Below are positions 12,921 to 22,388 of a stretch of 26,445 bases of DNA, piece after piece. The DNA lies in IMG/VR virus record IMGVR_UViG_3300034198_000840, positions 1-26,445 of that record; one strand, written 5' to 3'. The DNA comes from a virus. The notes under the pieces were generated by a model. The model saw only the letters and a list, made by a program, of their open reading frames with translations, made no database searches and had not been told where the DNA came from. Every line of letters starts with the position of its first letter. Position 1 is the stretch's first letter. Position numbers and translations under genes: made by a program.

Positions 12921-14905
12921 TGCCACGCTTTGTTGACATTCAGTCTAACTTTAGTACAGGCGAATTGGATCCTTTGCTGCGATCCAGGATAGAGCTCGAT
13001 CAATACAATAACGCACTAGCTAAAGCCACTAATGTGCTAATCCAGCCACAAGGCGGGTTAAGGCGTAGACCAGGCACCAAGCATATCTTGGAGCTCCCTA
13101 ATAGCAGCACACCGAGTGCCGGCAATGGCGTGCGTTTGGTGCCATTCCAGTTTTCAGTTACTGATAGCTATATGCTGTGCTTTACGCACCAGCGCATGTA
13201 CGTTATTAAAAATGGCGCTGTGATAACTGCTATTAATGCTGGTGCCAATAATTACCTGACCACTAGCATTACATCAGATATGGTTGATGATATGTGCTGG
13301 ACGCAATCCGCAGATACATTGATTGTGGTCCATCCAGATCTGCAGCCAGTAAAGATTGTGCGCGGTGCTACTGATGCTAGCTGGACAGCCACAACAATTA
13401 CGTTTGATAGCATACCGAAGTATGCATTCACTATTACTTATACAAACCCGGCTGGCACGCTTACTCCAAGCGCTGTATCTGGGAACATCACGTTGACTGC
13501 ATCATCTGGAGTATTTAGCGCAGGTGACGTTAATCAATACATTAATGCAACGCCACAAGGAAGAGCAAAGATTATTCAATATGTTAGCTCAACTGTTGTG
13601 AACGTAATTACTGAATATCCATTCTTTAATACAACAGCTATTGCTAATGGTAATTGGGAAAAAGAAAGTGGTTATGAGGATGTGTGGTCAAGCACTAAAG
13701 GCTGGCCAAGATCTGTAAGTTTCCACGAAGGCAGATTATATTTTGGTGGTTCTAAGTCTAGACCATCAACAATATGGGGAAGCAAGATTGGTTTGTTTTT
13801 TGATTTTGTTCCAACAGAATCTCTTGATGATGACTCAGTTGAAGCCACGCTAGATACTAACGAACTTAACGTAATTACTGATATTTTAAGTGCCAGAGAT
13901 TTCCAGGTATTTAGCACTGGTGGTGAATTCTATGTGCCGCAAAATGCTACTGATCCAATAACTCCATTGACGTTTATTTTTAAAAACGTATCAAGAAATG
14001 GTGTTAAGCCTGGAACTAGGGTGCAGTCTGTTGATACTGGTACTGTATACATTCAGCGCCAAGGTAAATCATTAAACGAGTTTGTGTTCTCTGATTCTCA
14101 ACTGACATATATCACGCAACGTATCTCATTAATGTCTGGTCATTTGCTGAAGTCTCCACAGCGCATTGCATTACGTAGAGCATCCAGCACAGAAGAAGCT
14201 GATTTGCTTTTGATGACAAATGATACCGATGGAAGTATGGCTGCGTTTTCAATCATGAGATCTCAGCAGATTACAGCGCCATCTGAGTTTACTACTGACG
14301 GTAGTTTTATTGATGTTGGTGTTGATATTACGTCCATATATACAGTTACAAAAAGAAGGTTTAATTTAGTCGATAGATATTTTGTCGAGTTATTTAGTTA
14401 CGATGTCTTTACAGATTGCTCTTTTACTGGTGGTGCTGCTGCTAGTGCTACAGGCTTACCACATATTGGTAAGGCTCTTAATGTAATTACTGATGGCATA
14501 CCTCAATCAAATGAAACTGTAAGCGGTGGTGGTTCAGTTACTTTTGATAGATCAAGCACAACCAGCTATGAAGTTGGTTTGCCAATGACCGTCTACATTA
14601 AAACAATGCCGGTAGACATTAAGTTGCAAACTGGTACTAGGTTATCTTTTAAAAAGCGCATTGTAGAAATCAGTGCTGTTTTAAAAGATACGCAACATAT
14701 GATTATTAATTCTCAGCCGATAGCATTTAGGTTATTTGATAATCCAATGCTTGATGCTGCCGAGCCTACATATACAGGCATTAAAAGGGTTAATGGTGTA
14801 CTTGGATATAGCCGAGAACAAGCAATTGAGGTATCTCAAAACCTGCCACTAAAAATGACATTGCTTGGTCTTGATTACCGAGTCGCAGTAAATTCAGGAA
14901 CTTGA
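12920..14905 (+). CDS. Tail tubular protein B (gp12-like nozzle)
   Basis: A 661-residue nozzle protein, typically a beta-rich hexamer at the tail tip. The N-terminus shows the family signature FSTGELDPLLRSR, then NVLIQPQGGLRRRPGTKH. The region around residues 260-330 has the repeated WP(R/K)SVSFHEGRLYFGG and SKSRPSTIWGSKIG motifs of a beta-propeller-like domain; further beta strands follow. Length fits gp12-type proteins. GAGGAA lies upstream, and the ATG overlaps the stop of the adaptor gene, so the two tail-tube proteins are co-translated. Confidence 0.88.
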   Translation: MPRFVDIQSNFSTGELDPLLRSRIELDQYNNALAKATNVLIQPQGGLRRRPGTKHILELPNSSTPSAGNGVRLVPFQFSVTDSYMLCFTHQRMYVIKNGAVITAINAGANNYLTTSITSDMVDDMCWTQSADTLIVVHPDLQPVKIVRGATDASWTATTITFDSIPKYAFTITYTNPAGTLTPSAVSGNITLTASSGVFSAGDVNQYINATPQGRAKIIQYVSSTVVNVITEYPFFNTTAIANGNWEKESGYEDVWSSTKGWPRSVSFHEGRLYFGGSKSRPSTIWGSKIGLFFDFVPTESLDDDSVEATLDTNELNVITDILSARDFQVFSTGGEFYVPQNATDPITPLTFIFKNVSRNGVKPGTRVQSVDTGTVYIQRQGKSLNEFVFSDSQLTYITQRISLMSGHLLKSPQRIALRRASSTEEADLLLMTNDTDGSMAAFSIMRSQQITAPSEFTTDGSFIDVGVDITSIYTVTKRRFNLVDRYFVELFSYDVFTDCSFTGGAAASATGLPHIGKALNVITDGIPQSNETVSGGGSVTFDRSSTTSYEVGLPMTVYIKTMPVDIKLQTGTRLSFKKRIVEISAVLKDTQHMIINSQPIAFRLFDNPMLDAAEPTYTGIKRVNGVLGYSREQAIEVSQNLPLKMTLLGLDYRVAVNSGT

Positions 14906-14906
14906 T

Positions 14907-15542
14907 ATGGCAATGACTCCAGGAATGTTAACTGCTGGTGCTGGCCTGATAACAGCGTATGGCGCTAGTCAGGCTAGACAAGCAGAGGCAATTAGCCAAC
15001 AAACTAGTTTTCTTTTGCAAGCCAGAAATTCGCTTGAGGTTGCTAATGTTCGCGCAGATCTTGATGCTGAGTATGGAGCTATCCAGGCTGGACGTCTTTT
15101 GCAAAAAGCAAAGACAGAGGAAATGAATTGGAAGATAGCTGGCAATACATTGTTGCGTAGAGAGCGTGAATCAAATGCTGCTGTGCGTGCTAGAGCTGCA
15201 GCTAATGGTATTGATTATGGCGGTGGAAGTGCGCTTGCTATTCAGCAACAAAACACAAGAGCAACAATGATGGATGTTGGTGTTGCAGATTTGAATGCAT
15301 TAGCTGCAAGGGTATTAGGATTTGAGGATGCCAGTGCAATGCTTGAATCTACTGCTGTTCAAAATATACTTAATAAGTATTCTGCTACAGCACAAGCTGG
15401 CCAATACGAACAGGCAGCAGCTGCATCTAAACGCACTGGTGGATTGATGAGCAATTATACGCTTGGCTCTGCTGCTATTAATTTTGGCACTACTGTTTAT
15501 GGCGAAACAGCTCCTAAAGCTGCACCACCAAAAACTAAATAA
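14907..15542 (+). CDS. Internal virion protein B (gp14-like)
   Basis: A 211-residue Ala/Gln-rich helical protein with hydrophobic N-terminus (GMLTAGAGLITAYGASQ), a long helix with ATMMDVGVADLNALAARVL and a Pro/Lys-rich tail. In T7 the corresponding gp14 is an ejected core protein that helps form a channel across the outer membrane. A GGGSALAIQQQN motif follows the RAAANGIDYGG turn, as in related proteins from memory. It starts one base after the nozzle stop, at the expected slot before the larger internal proteins. Confidence 0.78.
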   Translation: MAMTPGMLTAGAGLITAYGASQARQAEAISQQTSFLLQARNSLEVANVRADLDAEYGAIQAGRLLQKAKTEEMNWKIAGNTLLRRERESNAAVRARAAANGIDYGGGSALAIQQQNTRATMMDVGVADLNALAARVLGFEDASAMLESTAVQNILNKYSATAQAGQYEQAAAASKRTGGLMSNYTLGSAAINFGTTVYGETAPKAAPPKTK

Positions 15543-15553
15543 GGTAATTGAAT

Positions 15554-17329
15554 ATGGCCACTAGATTAGATCCGGGAAATATACAGCTACGTCAACCTGG
15601 CGGTGTTCCTATGCGTCAGGTAGAGCCTCGGCCTGTGCAGTATTTTGCTGGTCGCGTTGAAGCTGAATCTGGCCATGTTATGGCTCAAATCCTAGATAGA
15701 ATGAGCTCTGGATTATTTGAGTATGCAGGTAAATTACGCGCAGAAGAAGGTCTTAAATACGCAGCAGAAAACCCAATTACTCAAGAACAGTTAATTGATT
15801 CGCAGGGTGGCATAGATTTAAATATTGGTGGTGGAGTAAGCATTAAAGATGGCAAGGTGCAAAAAAATGCAGCAAGCATTTTGCCAAGTAAGTTTAATGA
15901 AGCAGTAATGAAAGCCAGAAGTGCTCAACTATCAAACTTGTTTGAGCAGCAAGGCACTGCTGAGCTAGTAAAAATGTTGGATGATATTCAGCAGGGTAAT
16001 CCTACTGCATCATCTAAAAATATAATTGAAAAAATAAATACGTTTACTAAAGCAAATAGTGAAGTGCTGGCAGAAATAGATCCAGCTGCAGCTATTCGTT
16101 TTAATGCAACCATGGCAGCTCATGGTAACTCTGTTTATAGGTCAGCGTTAGAAGCGGAATCAAAATTTAATAAGCGCGTAAGAGAAACAGAATTCGACTC
16201 TTTTTATAATAATGAAATAACATTATTGCAAAACCATGCAAAAAACAATCCTGCAGAGTTAGCAATAATTGGTGAAGCATCATTAGGTAGATTAAGACAG
16301 GCTGCTTTTACAAAAGGCATTGGCCTTGAAATGTCAAATAAGTACATCAATGATTTTCAAAAAGATTTTCGTGATGCGCAAATAAATGTAATCAAACAAG
16401 AATTACGTAAAGAAGATTACATGCGTGATGTTGCAAAAACAAGATCAGACATTCTTGCCGGCAATCTTGGCAAACTTAGTCCTGTATTGCAAAATTTACA
16501 GTTAGACTCAAAAGCTATTGAAGATATAAACAAGGAATTTAATACTCTTGTTTCTTATCGTAGACAAGATCAGCAAGATAAAGATAAAGAGCAAAAAGAT
16601 GCGGATCATAAAACAGCAAACAATATGCTGTTGACATATCATGATCCTAAAACATCTGCTCAACAAAAACGTCAAATAGCTGTTGAGTTAACAAAGATGG
16701 GTGTTTTATCTATTGAGCAGATTGAGCATTTTTTAAAACCAGAAACTAAAGAAGGTGATCCATATGCATATGCAGATTTGGAATCACGAATTGTATTTGG
16801 CGATATTACAGATGTTAACCAGCTAAAAAAAGCAGCTCAGCGTACTGGTATGAGTGGCACTCAGTTTGCCAGGTTAAACAGCCGTTTATTAGATGGCGTT
16901 AAAAAAGATGATACTGATGCTAGACGTTTGATTCGCAGATTTGCTGGAACTCCAGATGTTGTTAGTTCATTTGCCACAAAAGATGATGAGGCAAAAATTA
17001 ATAAAGAATTAACTATTGTTTCTTATTACGAAAACAATATTAAAGAGTTTAGGAAAACTAGTCCTGGAATTGAGATTCCATATAATCAATTGGCATTAAT
17101 GGCCAAAGAAAAATACGAGCAAATTGATAAAGCTGATGTAACAAAGAATGCTGCTAGAAAATCAATTGAAGGAATAACTTCAGATCTTATTCAGTCTAAA
17201 AGATTACCTACTGGTACAGTTATTGATGAATCAACAAATATTGATGATTTAAAAACAAAATATAAATTAAAAGATGCTGATGTTGATATCTTGAAAAAGA
17301 AACAAAACATACTAAAAGGTATTAAATAA
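15554..17329 (+). CDS. Internal virion protein C-like (gp15-region), 591 aa
   Basis: A 591-residue, mostly alpha-helical protein rich in Lys, Asp, Gln and Asn. The ATG at 15554 is used because AAGG at 15541-15544 is about nine bases upstream; a TTG at 15548 is less likely. The N-terminal segment (GNIQLRQPGGVPMRQ) is Pro/Gly-rich, followed by helices to the end; a charged linker (about residues 335-352) separates two halves. No catalytic motif is seen. The slot between gp14-like and a larger internal protein suggests an ejected core protein. The gene is A-rich, unlike the neighbouring nozzle. Confidence 0.68.
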   Translation: MATRLDPGNIQLRQPGGVPMRQVEPRPVQYFAGRVEAESGHVMAQILDRMSSGLFEYAGKLRAEEGLKYAAENPITQEQLIDSQGGIDLNIGGGVSIKDGKVQKNAASILPSKFNEAVMKARSAQLSNLFEQQGTAELVKMLDDIQQGNPTASSKNIIEKINTFTKANSEVLAEIDPAAAIRFNATMAAHGNSVYRSALEAESKFNKRVRETEFDSFYNNEITLLQNHAKNNPAELAIIGEASLGRLRQAAFTKGIGLEMSNKYINDFQKDFRDAQINVIKQELRKEDYMRDVAKTRSDILAGNLGKLSPVLQNLQLDSKAIEDINKEFNTLVSYRRQDQQDKDKEQKDADHKTANNMLLTYHDPKTSAQQKRQIAVELTKMGVLSIEQIEHFLKPETKEGDPYAYADLESRIVFGDITDVNQLKKAAQRTGMSGTQFARLNSRLLDGVKKDDTDARRLIRRFAGTPDVVSSFATKDDEAKINKELTIVSYYENNIKEFRKTSPGIEIPYNQLALMAKEKYEQIDKADVTKNAARKSIEGITSDLIQSKRLPTGTVIDESTNIDDLKTKYKLKDADVDILKKKQNILKGIK

Positions 17330-19347
17330 TGGCTTACTCAAAATTAGAGGATGCAATCGTCAATCATTACCTTGATGTTAACTATCTGCCTATAGATCAA
17401 GAAGAGCCAAGCCTGGAAGGTATGCAGTTGGCTGCTGGCCCATCATCAACAATGACTGATGCCGGCCCACGTTTTGGGCGTGGTGGTGTTACTAAGCAGC
17501 AATCTGCTGCAGCCGGTGGTTTGGAGAAACCATTAACTGGATTAGCAGATTTGTTTGCTGGATTTGCGCGTGGTGCCACAGCTCAGACTCTTGGTCTAGG
17601 TGGAGATCTTGAGCAGCTCTACAATGGTTTTGCATCTGTATTTAATCGCCCAGAAGATCAAGGAAGAATCGATGCTTTTCTAAAAGGCGTAGAGCAAAAA
17701 ACAAAGATGGCCACTACTGAGCAAGTAAAGAAAGAAGGATTCAGAATTCCTGGTACAGATATTAATGTACCTGCTTTGCCACCAACAATACCAGCTGGAG
17801 TTGCTGACCAAAAGAGTAGACAGGCAACCGCTAATGTTGGAGAAACATTTGGCGAGTTTGCTCCTCTACCTGGAGCTATAGAAGCTGGAACTGCTGGATT
17901 AAAGTATGGATTGCAAGCAACTAAAGGAATGCCTATTGGCATGAGCATAAAAAATGTTGGCCCTGATATTATTAGTACCAGGCTACCTACAGCCGTAAAA
18001 GCTACTGAGAATCCATTAGATCAAAACTTAATAATTGATCTTGATTCTGCGAAAAGAGATCCTGAAGCATTTAAACATAATATGAGTTTGGTGCAGCAGT
18101 ATCCAAACTTTAAATCTAAATCAAGAACTCCAGATAAACAAGCAGATGATTTTATTAATGAAGTTAAAAACAATCTGCTTTATCTTTATGACAAAGTGCC
18201 AGAAGATACTAGAGCAAGAAGCATGCTTTGGTATGACGGTGCTAGAAATATAGTTGATCGTTGGGGTAAAGAATATAACCAGCCAGACCAGGCATTAGCT
18301 GGTGTGCTTGCGGTTTTATCTCCGCAAAAGGATTGGTTTATGAATGTATCTCTTGGCCAGCGCGTGTTAGATGTTATGACGCAAAAGCAAGGATACAAGT
18401 GGGATGATGCAATGAGCCAGAAGGCTACAGAAATTTGGGCTAAAGAAAAATATGCTCCAATGCTTGAGGCCATTAAAGGAAAAACACTTCAAGAAATTGA
18501 TGATCCTGGTTTAAAGGCAATGTGGCTGCGCACCTATGATCAGGCACATATACCACGTGAACATCAGATAGTTACTCCAGAGGGAGACTTTGCTGGTGTG
18601 CGTTTGACAGATAAAGGTGTGCCATACAAAACAGGTTGGGGCTCATTAAATGAAATAGGTAAAGCAGTAGTTATTTTGCAAGATCCAAGCAAAGCAAATA
18701 TTAGTGCTAATCTTGGTGGCCAGCATAAAGTGCGTAGTTTTTACAGCAACATTTATGCACCATATGATCCATCTGGTAATGTCACAATTGATACTCATGC
18801 TGTTGCTGCCGGTTTGTTAAGACCGTTATCAGGCAATAGTAGAGAGGTATTACATAATTTTGGATCTGGCGTTAAAGGAGAAGGTGGCCCTGCTAATAGT
18901 TCAGTTACTGGCGTACAAGGTACCTATGGTTTATATGCTGAAGCATACCGACGAGCTGCAGAGGAACGTGGCGTATTGCCAAGACAAATGCAATCAATTA
19001 CTTGGGAGGCAGTAAGAGGTCTATTCCCAGATACATTTAAAACTGCAAAAAATTCTGAAGCCATTGACAATATCTGGTTACAATATCGGAAGGGAAAACT
19101 CTCATTAGACGAGGCAAGAAATGAAGTCTTTACAGCCGCAGGTGGAATCAATCCCCCAGAGTGGGAGCGAGCCGGATTACGTTCTCAATCTCCTCAAGAA
19201 ATTCAACCTGCCAATAACCAGGGAGAATTATCTGGGTCTAGCATACCCAGAGGGAGCTCCAGCGGATCTGGACGAGTCAAGCCTACCAAAGGAAATAGCA
19301 CAAGCATAATTGGGGGAAGTCAGTCTCCAATACCAGGAGCTGAATAA
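17329..19347 (+). CDS. Virion protein with HhH-glycosylase-like signature, 672 aa
   Basis: A 672-residue protein between gp15-like and gp16-like genes, with a flexible, Gly/Pro/Ala-rich first third. A conserved domain lies at about residues 295-520: ARNIVDRWGKEY, then GVLAVLSPQKDWFMN at 325-339, a long helical stretch, and then GGQHKVRSFYSNI and VTIDTHAVAAGLL (K467, D488). The Lys plus IDTH with about 20 residues between them resembles the HhH-GPD DNA glycosylase motif (Lys in the hairpin, Asp in VDTH). Similar segments recur in uncharacterised large phage and polyvalent-type proteins (from memory). The final 70 residues are Ser/Gly/Pro-rich and disordered. Whether it is enzymatic is unknown. 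Confidence 0.6.
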   Translation: MAYSKLEDAIVNHYLDVNYLPIDQEEPSLEGMQLAAGPSSTMTDAGPRFGRGGVTKQQSAAAGGLEKPLTGLADLFAGFARGATAQTLGLGGDLEQLYNGFASVFNRPEDQGRIDAFLKGVEQKTKMATTEQVKKEGFRIPGTDINVPALPPTIPAGVADQKSRQATANVGETFGEFAPLPGAIEAGTAGLKYGLQATKGMPIGMSIKNVGPDIISTRLPTAVKATENPLDQNLIIDLDSAKRDPEAFKHNMSLVQQYPNFKSKSRTPDKQADDFINEVKNNLLYLYDKVPEDTRARSMLWYDGARNIVDRWGKEYNQPDQALAGVLAVLSPQKDWFMNVSLGQRVLDVMTQKQGYKWDDAMSQKATEIWAKEKYAPMLEAIKGKTLQEIDDPGLKAMWLRTYDQAHIPREHQIVTPEGDFAGVRLTDKGVPYKTGWGSLNEIGKAVVILQDPSKANISANLGGQHKVRSFYSNIYAPYDPSGNVTIDTHAVAAGLLRPLSGNSREVLHNFGSGVKGEGGPANSSVTGVQGTYGLYAEAYRRAAEERGVLPRQMQSITWEAVRGLFPDTFKTAKNSEAIDNIWLQYRKGKLSLDEARNEVFTAAGGINPPEWERAGLRSQSPQEIQPANNQGELSGSSIPRGSSSGSGRVKPTKGNSTSIIGGSQSPIPGAE

Positions 19348-22300
19348 TGACACTTAAAGCATCCCTTGAAAACCGCTTGGATCTAATGCTGGGTGAGACT
19401 GCACCAGATAGTGTTGTGCCAGGCATTGAGCCGACAGATGTTGGTAATAATGAAACCATTCAGGTTGCTGGCCCCATAAATGCAATAACTGAAATGCTTA
19501 CCAAGGGTGGTAAAGCATACAAAGCTGGGCAAGATGCAAGAGCTGCCAAAGCGCTTAACTCTGCTAGTCCATCAATACCTAATGCTACGCCTCCTGGCGT
19601 TGTTGGTGCTCCACCAGTAGCGCCTATTCCTGCTGCTGCTCCTGTTGCTAAGCCAAAGGTTAAAGCGCAGCCAAAGACTGCAACCGAGCTCCAGCAATTG
19701 CCTGGCCAGCTTGAGAACATCGAGCAAACATTAACGGCTGCACCACCGGTACCAGGCACAGCTGTGCCAAAACCGTTGGTTAATATTGACCGTATTGATG
19801 GCCCAGAAGATTTTAAGCAGGTGGTTGATTCTCTGGCTCAATCAAGTGGCGTGCGAGTAGAAAAGGTTACCTTTGAAGAGCTGATTGCTGATGCTAAAGC
19901 TAAAGGTTTTAGCCGAGATGTATTGGCAGATCTTGAGTCAATGAAGCAGCAATATGCTGAGATGCCTACTGATGTTGTTAGGTCTAGGCTTGCTCTTGCT
20001 AAGAATGCTAAAGACTTTGAGCAGCTGGCAATTGATGCCTATACCAAAGGATTAACACCAGAGAATCAAGCGCAATTGCTTAGATCTTTGAGTATCCATA
20101 ATTCCATATTAGATACCTATATTGGTATGCGTACAGCTGGAGCCCAGGCTACCGCAGCCGGCAGGATTGATGTTAGTCCGGCCATGGCTCAAGATATCCT
20201 TAACGGTAAAAACGTAAAGATACCTGGCGTTAATGATGCTGAGATGAAAGCAATGCTTGCTGATCCTCAGATACCTGAAAACCTAAAGATACTTGTGGAT
20301 AAGTTTGTCACGCTAAGTGATGACGCAGCCAAAGAAGGATTGATTAACAAGGTATCTAAGTGGGGCATCATTCCAGATCTATGGGACAGAACATATAAGA
20401 ATGGACTGTTATCCGCATTAGGTACACACATAACTAACCTATCCAGTAACGTGACGTTTCTTGCCAGCTCTGTCGCTACAAGAGCAGCTGCTGAGGGTAT
20501 AGGTACAGCAAAAGGAGCTATTGGTTTAACAGCTGATATTGAGTTGGGAGAATCTGCAGCTATGCTGGCCGGCATTGTGCATTCTTTTAGAGAAGGTTTT
20601 GGATTAAGTTGGGAAGCATTAAAGACAGGCACTACCAGGGAAATGCGCGAAGGCATGGATATCATGAGCGATGCCGGCAAAAAACTGGAAGGACAGAATC
20701 AAATATTTGATGCTAGAAACTATGGGTTTGAGAATGAAACTTTAGTAAAAGGCATTAATGCTTATGCTAATTTTGTAACTCTGCTTGGTGGCCGGCCAAT
20801 TATGGCCATGGATGAGATGTTCAAAACCATGGGTTACAGAGCAGAGCTATATGCACAAGCATTTAGATCTAGTCAGCAAGCTAAAAAAGCTGCAATAGAA
20901 GGTGGTAAGACAGCTGATGAGGCAGATAAAATTGGCCTGGCAAAGATGGGTGAAATTCTTGGCGATCCTCCAAAAGAAATAGATGAGGCAGCTACTGATT
21001 TTTCTCAGATGATTACGTTTAGTCGTAAGCTAACTGGCGGTTCTGCTCAGTTTCAAAAGCTGGCACAGGATCATTTAATTGGCCGCATCATTATGCCATT
21101 CGTTAAAACTCCTGTATGGGTTGCATCAGAATCTATGCAGCATAGTCCATTTGCATTTGCATCTAAACAATGGCAATCAGATGTTCTTGCTGGTGGTGCT
21201 AAGCGTGAACTAGCCATAGCAAAGATGGGTATCGGCAGCATGATTATGATTGGTGCCGGCAGCTACGTTGCTGATGGCAGGATCACAGGCGGTGGCCCGG
21301 GCAATACAAATCTGAGAAATGAATACCTGGCCAGTGGCTGGAAGCCTTATTCATTTGTATTCCAAAATGGCGAATGGGATCAGGAATTTGTTAGCGATTT
21401 AAAGGCAATGCGTATTGATCCATCAATTGGACAAGATGGTAAATTATATGTTCCATTCAGAGGCATTGAGCCTATTGGTGGGCCATTGGCCATGGTTGCT
21501 GATGCCGTTGAATATGCCAGGTATGAAGATGACGAGGACGCATCTGCGCAGGTTTTGTTGGGTGCTGGCTGGGGACTGTACAACTACGTTGGCCAGATGC
21601 CATTCTTGCAGGGTATCAGTGCATTGGCTGGGTCATTCTCTCAAAGCATACCTAATCCAAAGGCTGCATTTAAAAGTGCCATTGATGGTATAGCATCAGG
21701 TGCTGCGCAGTATGCTGTGGAAGGATCTCCGGTAGGAATATTCTCAAGCTCTAGAGCTATGATTGAGCGTGGGTTTGATCCTGATAAACGCAATACATCA
21801 GCATCACCTAGCCTGGATACTGGCATCAAAGGTTTCTATGAGGGCCTTAATAAGTCTATAGCAAGAACTCCTATTCTTAGCGAGGATCTGCCACAGCAAT
21901 ATGACTATCTTGGCGAGAAAATGAATGATGTTGATCCATCATCCCCATGGTTAGCCGGCATGAGTGGTGTGCGTTTTAGCGAAAGCAAGCAGCGTCCAGC
22001 AGATAAAGTAATTATTAATCTAGGGATACCGCTTAAAAAGCCTGACATAAACCTGAGAGCTGGTGGCGTTAGCATAAAGCTGGAGCCTGAAGAGTATGAA
22101 TTTATGATGAAGAGACTTGGCACTATTACAGACAGTAATGGCAACAGGTTAAAAGATGCAATATGGGCAACATACATTAGCCCAGGTTTTGTTGACAATG
22201 ATCTGAACGTAAAGCAGGACAACATAAAAGATGTGTATGAGAGCTTTACCAAAGCAGCTCAGAATGAATTGTTAATGAATAGTAAATTCTCTGGCGCTAT

Positions 22301-22361
22301 TGAACAGCGAATTGAGCGTGCTCAAAACCGCTTGCCTCGCCTTGGTAATTATGCAAAATAG
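19347..22361 (+). CDS. Large internal virion protein D-like (gp16-region), 1004 aa
   Basis: The longest gene, 1004 residues; AGGAG is seven bases before the ATG. It has an N-terminal Pro/Ala-rich linker (about residues 75-115), then helical regions. A central hydrophobic and helical part (about 350-480) contains NGLLSALGTHITNLSSN, and a further segment has MPFVKTPVWVASESMQ. This pattern is common in large internal or polyvalent phage proteins. A lytic transglycosylase motif was looked for and not seen, so the T7 gp16 enzyme may be absent. Its last position before the fibres matches the gp16 slot. It would be ejected with DNA. Confidence 0.68.
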   Translation: MTLKASLENRLDLMLGETAPDSVVPGIEPTDVGNNETIQVAGPINAITEMLTKGGKAYKAGQDARAAKALNSASPSIPNATPPGVVGAPPVAPIPAAAPVAKPKVKAQPKTATELQQLPGQLENIEQTLTAAPPVPGTAVPKPLVNIDRIDGPEDFKQVVDSLAQSSGVRVEKVTFEELIADAKAKGFSRDVLADLESMKQQYAEMPTDVVRSRLALAKNAKDFEQLAIDAYTKGLTPENQAQLLRSLSIHNSILDTYIGMRTAGAQATAAGRIDVSPAMAQDILNGKNVKIPGVNDAEMKAMLADPQIPENLKILVDKFVTLSDDAAKEGLINKVSKWGIIPDLWDRTYKNGLLSALGTHITNLSSNVTFLASSVATRAAAEGIGTAKGAIGLTADIELGESAAMLAGIVHSFREGFGLSWEALKTGTTREMREGMDIMSDAGKKLEGQNQIFDARNYGFENETLVKGINAYANFVTLLGGRPIMAMDEMFKTMGYRAELYAQAFRSSQQAKKAAIEGGKTADEADKIGLAKMGEILGDPPKEIDEAATDFSQMITFSRKLTGGSAQFQKLAQDHLIGRIIMPFVKTPVWVASESMQHSPFAFASKQWQSDVLAGGAKRELAIAKMGIGSMIMIGAGSYVADGRITGGGPGNTNLRNEYLASGWKPYSFVFQNGEWDQEFVSDLKAMRIDPSIGQDGKLYVPFRGIEPIGGPLAMVADAVEYARYEDDEDASAQVLLGAGWGLYNYVGQMPFLQGISALAGSFSQSIPNPKAAFKSAIDGIASGAAQYAVEGSPVGIFSSSRAMIERGFDPDKRNTSASPSLDTGIKGFYEGLNKSIARTPILSEDLPQQYDYLGEKMNDVDPSSPWLAGMSGVRFSESKQRPADKVIINLGIPLKKPDINLRAGGVSIKLEPEEYEFMMKRLGTITDSNGNRLKDAIWATYISPGFVDNDLNVKQDNIKDVYESFTKAAQNELLMNSKFSGAIEQRIERAQNRLPRLGNYAK

Positions 22362-22388
22362 CAATAATTTTTATAGGAAGGGTTGACC

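Noticed and set aside
20267-20680. 137-residue antisense frame inside the gp16-like gene
   Set aside because: It is fully overlapped by a long well-supported gene, with no start signal.
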